NCBI GenBank assembly: GCA_017540385.1 | Contig: JAFYBD010000051.1 | Coordinates: 1 to 8,211, forward strand | Source of the DNA: Lentisphaeria bacterium | Lineage (GTDB): Bacteria; Verrucomicrobiota; Lentisphaeria; Victivallales; UBA1829 | Reading direction: 5' to 3' | Length of the DNA: 8,211 bases | Part shown: positions 5,691 to 8,211 of the stretch, in pieces | Layout of the letters: the number at the start of each line of letters is the position of its first letter | Position numbering within the stretch: position 1 is the stretch's first letter | Position numbers and translations under genes: made by a program | Notes under the pieces: model-generated | Told to the model about the DNA's origin: nothing | The model's database searches: none | What the model saw: only the letters and a program-made list of their open reading frames with translations

Positions 5691-6542
5691 ATGTCGCTTG
5701 TCATTCATTCCATCCCCGAACTCCAGCAGTGGTCCCGCGACGCCCATAAGGCCGGCAAAACCGTCGGTCTCGTGCCCACGATGGGATTCCTGCACGACGG
5801 CCATCTCTCGCTCATCGACGCGGCCCGCGCGAACGGCGCGGACGCGGTCGTCATCTCGATCTTCGTGAACCCGATCCAGTTCGGCCCGAACGAGGATTTC
5901 GCGAAGTATCCGCGCGATTTCGAGCGCGACCGGGCGCTGTGCGAGGCGAAGGGCGTGGACGTGATCTTCGCGCCCGGCGTCGAGGACATGTACCCCGAGC
6001 CGCTCACCTGCCATGTGTACGAGAACACGATCTCGAAGAACCTCTGCGGCAAGTCGCGTCCGATCCATTTCGAGGGCGTGACCACGGTCGTCTCGAAGCT
6101 CTTCAACGCGGCCCTGCCGGACGTGGCGGTCTTCGGACAGAAGGACGCCCAGCAGGCCGCCATCATCCGCCGCATGGTGCGCGACCTCAATTTCCCGATC
6201 AAAATCATCACCGCGCCGATCGTCCGCGAACCCGACGGGCTCGCCATGAGCTCGCGCAACAAATACCTCTCCGAAGACGAACACAAGCGCGCGCTGGCGA
6301 TCTCCCGGAGCCTCTTCCGCGCGCAGAAGACGTTCGCGGCCGAACCCGGCGTCTCTGCGGAGAAGCTGATCGACGACATCACGGCGGAGATCTCCTCCGC
6401 GGGCGGCGACGTGGAATACGTGGAGCTGACCGATTCGGACACGATGCTCCCGGCTGTTTCGCTCGCGCCGGGCAAATCGTTCACCATCGCCGTAGCCGCG
6501 CGTTTCGGCTCGACCCGGCTGATCGACAACATCCAGCTCTGA
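5691..6542 (+). CDS. panC: Pantothenate synthetase PanC (pantoate--beta-alanine ligase)
   Basis: The 283 residues match the standard PanC length. This cytosolic dimeric enzyme of the nucleotidyltransferase superfamily activates pantoate with ATP and couples it to beta-alanine, making pantothenate for coenzyme A. The HIGH-like motif is VPTMGFLHDGHLSLI (28-42). It is followed by SIFVNPIQFGPNEDFAKYPR (the pantoate-binding region), VFGQKDAQQ, and the KMSKS-like loop AMSSRNKYLS. The C-terminal domain ends in VAARFGSTRLIDNI, typical of the family. The ribosome binding site AAGGAGGA (5677-5684), 6 nt before the ATG, is the strongest in the window. That suggests efficient independent initiation even though it sits inside the operon, and it should shield panC from polarity of the broken malic enzyme gene. 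No panB or panD is adjacent. Confidence 0.98.
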   Translation: MSLVIHSIPELQQWSRDAHKAGKTVGLVPTMGFLHDGHLSLIDAARANGADAVVISIFVNPIQFGPNEDFAKYPRDFERDRALCEAKGVDVIFAPGVEDMYPEPLTCHVYENTISKNLCGKSRPIHFEGVTTVVSKLFNAALPDVAVFGQKDAQQAAIIRRMVRDLNFPIKIITAPIVREPDGLAMSSRNKYLSEDEHKRALAISRSLFRAQKTFAAEPGVSAEKLIDDITAEISSAGGDVEYVELTDSDTMLPAVSLAPGKSFTIAVAARFGSTRLIDNIQL

Positions 6543-6564
6543 GGCTGACACAAGGACGGCAAAC

Positions 6565-8211
6565 ATGGCAGACGGCATCAAGCACGAACACTGGGGCAGT
6601 TCATTCGGATTCATCATGGCCGCGGTCGGTTCCGCGATCGGACTCGGAAACGTCTGGCGTTTCCCGTTCATCACCGGCGAGAACGGCGGCGGGGCGTTCG
6701 TGCTGGTCTACCTGCTGTGCGTGGCGCTGGTCGGCCTGCCCGTGATGCTGGCGGAACTCGCCATCGGGCGCGCCTCCCAGGGCGATCCCATCAAAGCGTT
6801 CCAGCACTTCGGGATCCGTTCGCCGCGCCTGCCGAAGGTGGCCGCCGGATTCGCGTTCGGCCTGGCCGCCGCTCTGGCCTCCTCCGGGAGCTGGGGACTC
6901 GCGATCCTGCTGCTGGTGCTGGGCGTGGTGGTGTACCACTACGGATGGAGCGCGGTCGGATTCTCCTGCACGATGGTGGCGGGGCTGATCCTGTCCTACT
7001 ACGCGATCATCGGCGGCTGGATCTTCCTGTACGCCTGGAAGGCGTTCGCGCACGAGCTCATTTTCACGAGCCCGGACGAAGCCGGTGCGTACCTCGCGAG
7101 CGTGTCGTCGAACGGCTGGCTCTCCTCGGGCATGGCGCTGGCGTTCATGATCGCTTCGGCGGCCATCTGCTGGTTCGGGGTGAAGAAGGGCATCGAGCAG
7201 ATGTCGAAGATCATGATGCCGATGCTCTTCGTGCTGGTCCTGGTGCTGGTGATCCGCAGCGTCACGCTCCCCGGAGCGTCCGCGGGCGTGAAATTCTTCC
7301 TCATGCCCGATTTCAGCAAGATCAACGGCTCGAGCGTGCTCGACGCCCTCGGACACGCGTTCTATTCGCTCAGTCTCGGCATGGCGATCCTCATCACCTA
7401 CGGCAGCTACCTCAGCAAGAAACGCAACATCCTGTCGTCCTCGCTCTGGATCATCTTCTTCGACACGCTCATCGCCATGCTCGCCGGACTCGCGATCTTC
7501 CCGGCGCTGTTCGCCCAGGGCGGCAATCCGGGGCAGGGGCCGTCGCTGGTCTTCAACACCCTCCCGATCACGTTCGAATCCATCCCCGGCGGCCTCGGCT
7601 GGCTGTGGAACGGTCTGTTCTTCCTGCTCCTCGCGATCGCCGCACTCACCAGCGGACTCAGCCTGCAGGAGGCGGTCGTATCGAGTTTCATGCAGAACCT
7701 GAAGCTGTCGCGCCGGGTGTCCGTGCTGGTCTCGACCGTCATCATCACCGGGCTCGGCTGCCTGATCTCGTTCAGCGTGAACGACTGGTCGGGTCTGCCC
7801 GGACTGTATAAGGTTTTGACCGGGCTTTTCGGCAGCGTCCGCAGCAGTCTCTTCGACCTGATCGACTACGTGGCGAGCAGCTGGATCCTGCTCCTGAACG
7901 GCCTCGCCGCGGCGTTCTACGCCGGCTGGGTCTGGGGTACCAACGGAGCCGCCCGCGAACTCTACCGGACCGGGGCCGACCTGAAGGGCCTCTCGAAGCT
8001 CCAGAAATTCAACCGCACGCGCCTGCCGGTCATCTCCTGGTCCATCTTCATCCGTTTCATCTCCCCGGTCCTGATCTTTGTGACGTTCCTCTCCGCCGTC
8101 GGCTTCTTCCATAAATCCAAGCCGCAGGACGAACCCGCCCCCGCGGCGGAGTCCGCCGTCGAACAGGAAGCCCCCGCGCAGGCGGCCGAACCCGCCGCCG
8201 TCTCCGAACAG
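6565..8211 (+). CDS. Sodium-dependent transporter, NSS/SNF family, 3'-truncated
   Basis: The frame is open from ATG 6565 (AAGGA at 6552-6556, 8 nt upstream) to the window end: 549 residues, no stop. The family (LeuT, MhsT, TnaT) imports amino acids or similar solutes with Na+ across the inner membrane. Signature regions in order: TM1 GSAIGLGNVWRFP (22-34) then ENGGGAF and LAELAIGR; TM3 LSYYAIIGGW (143-152) with the substrate-site tyrosines; GIEQMSKIMMPMLFVLVL (TM5); FYSLSLGMAILITYGSYLSK (266-285, TM6, unwound helix); AALTSGLSLQEAVVSSF (359-375, TM8, second sodium site); and FDLIDYVASSWILLLNGL (TM10 region). Membrane helices end near residue 515; then comes a Pro/Ala/Glu-rich acidic tail that runs off the window. 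The GR-to-SYY interval is about 36 residues longer than in typical bacterial members and holds an extra hydrophobic stretch (about 92-126). Substrate cannot be assigned. It is 22 nt after panC and probably the last or a later operon gene. Confidence 0.95.
   Translation, partial: MADGIKHEHWGSSFGFIMAAVGSAIGLGNVWRFPFITGENGGGAFVLVYLLCVALVGLPVMLAELAIGRASQGDPIKAFQHFGIRSPRLPKVAAGFAFGLAAALASSGSWGLAILLLVLGVVVYHYGWSAVGFSCTMVAGLILSYYAIIGGWIFLYAWKAFAHELIFTSPDEAGAYLASVSSNGWLSSGMALAFMIASAAICWFGVKKGIEQMSKIMMPMLFVLVLVLVIRSVTLPGASAGVKFFLMPDFSKINGSSVLDALGHAFYSLSLGMAILITYGSYLSKKRNILSSSLWIIFFDTLIAMLAGLAIFPALFAQGGNPGQGPSLVFNTLPITFESIPGGLGWLWNGLFFLLLAIAALTSGLSLQEAVVSSFMQNLKLSRRVSVLVSTVIITGLGCLISFSVNDWSGLPGLYKVLTGLFGSVRSSLFDLIDYVASSWILLLNGLAAAFYAGWVWGTNGAARELYRTGADLKGLSKLQKFNRTRLPVISWSIFIRFISPVLIFVTFLSAVGFFHKSKPQDEPAPAAESAVEQEAPAQAAEPAAVSEQ

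Noticed and set aside
4334..5704. Long minus-strand open frame (456 codons) opposite the malic enzyme
   Set aside because: Composition is Arg/Ala/Gly/Asp/Val-rich with no recognisable motif, and it mirrors a strongly coding plus-strand gene. High GC at third positions removes stop codons on the opposite strand.
5151..6674. Minus-strand open frame of 507 codons opposite panC
   Set aside because: It spans three plus-strand genes and their gaps, shows no domain, and PanC on the other strand is unmistakable. A GC-bias shadow.
6601..8112. Minus-strand open frame of 503 codons, very rich in Glu, Asp, Arg, His and Gln
   Set aside because: It is the complement of a membrane-protein gene, whose hydrophobic codons read as charged residues in reverse. 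No motif and no suitable ribosome binding site.

Overview
The window is GC-rich and carries only plus-strand genes: ordinary metabolic and cell-envelope functions with short gaps and good Shine-Dalgarno sites. I see no tRNA, rRNA, CRISPR array, transposon, integrase or phage gene, and no gene-free stretch over 300 bases. Two type II secretion-style pseudopilins have the N-terminal core FTL(I/V)E without the usual glycine before the cleavage point. Together with a RicT/PSP1 protein and a full MEP, histidine and pantothenate toolkit, this resembles the Lentisphaerota/Victivallales branch of the PVC bacteria. That assignment is inferred from pattern memory, not from a search.

Layout. Bases 1-804 are the 3' two thirds of ispG (isoprenoid MEP pathway), cut by the window start. 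Bases 805-927 are a short AT-richer gap with a plausible extended -10 promoter. Bases 928-1428 and 1474-2010 are two consecutive pseudopilin genes, probably one transcript. Bases 2011-2101 hold a long GC-rich hairpin preceded by A8. Bases 2102-3343 encode a RicT/YaaT-like PSP1 iron-sulfur protein with a long Q/N/R/G-rich disordered tail. Bases 3344-3539 hold a convincing rho-independent terminator and then a good sigma70-type promoter.

From 3540 to the window end runs a probable four-gene operon with gaps of 29, 17 and 22 nt: hisF (histidine/purine branch), a malic enzyme, panC (pantothenate) and a sodium:neurotransmitter-symporter family transporter that is still open at 8211. The malic enzyme is split by an apparent one-base deletion near 5361. 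The upstream frame stops at a TGA that overlaps an ATG of the downstream frame (ATGA), and the two halves join into a normal malic enzyme.

I did not find convincing evidence for a new multi-gene system. The observations most worth following are the malic enzyme frameshift, the extra hydrophobic insertion between TM2 and TM3 of the transporter, the directional hairpin/A8 element before ricT, the overlapping hairpins after ricT, the disordered tail on RicT, and the glycine-less prepilin cleavage sites.
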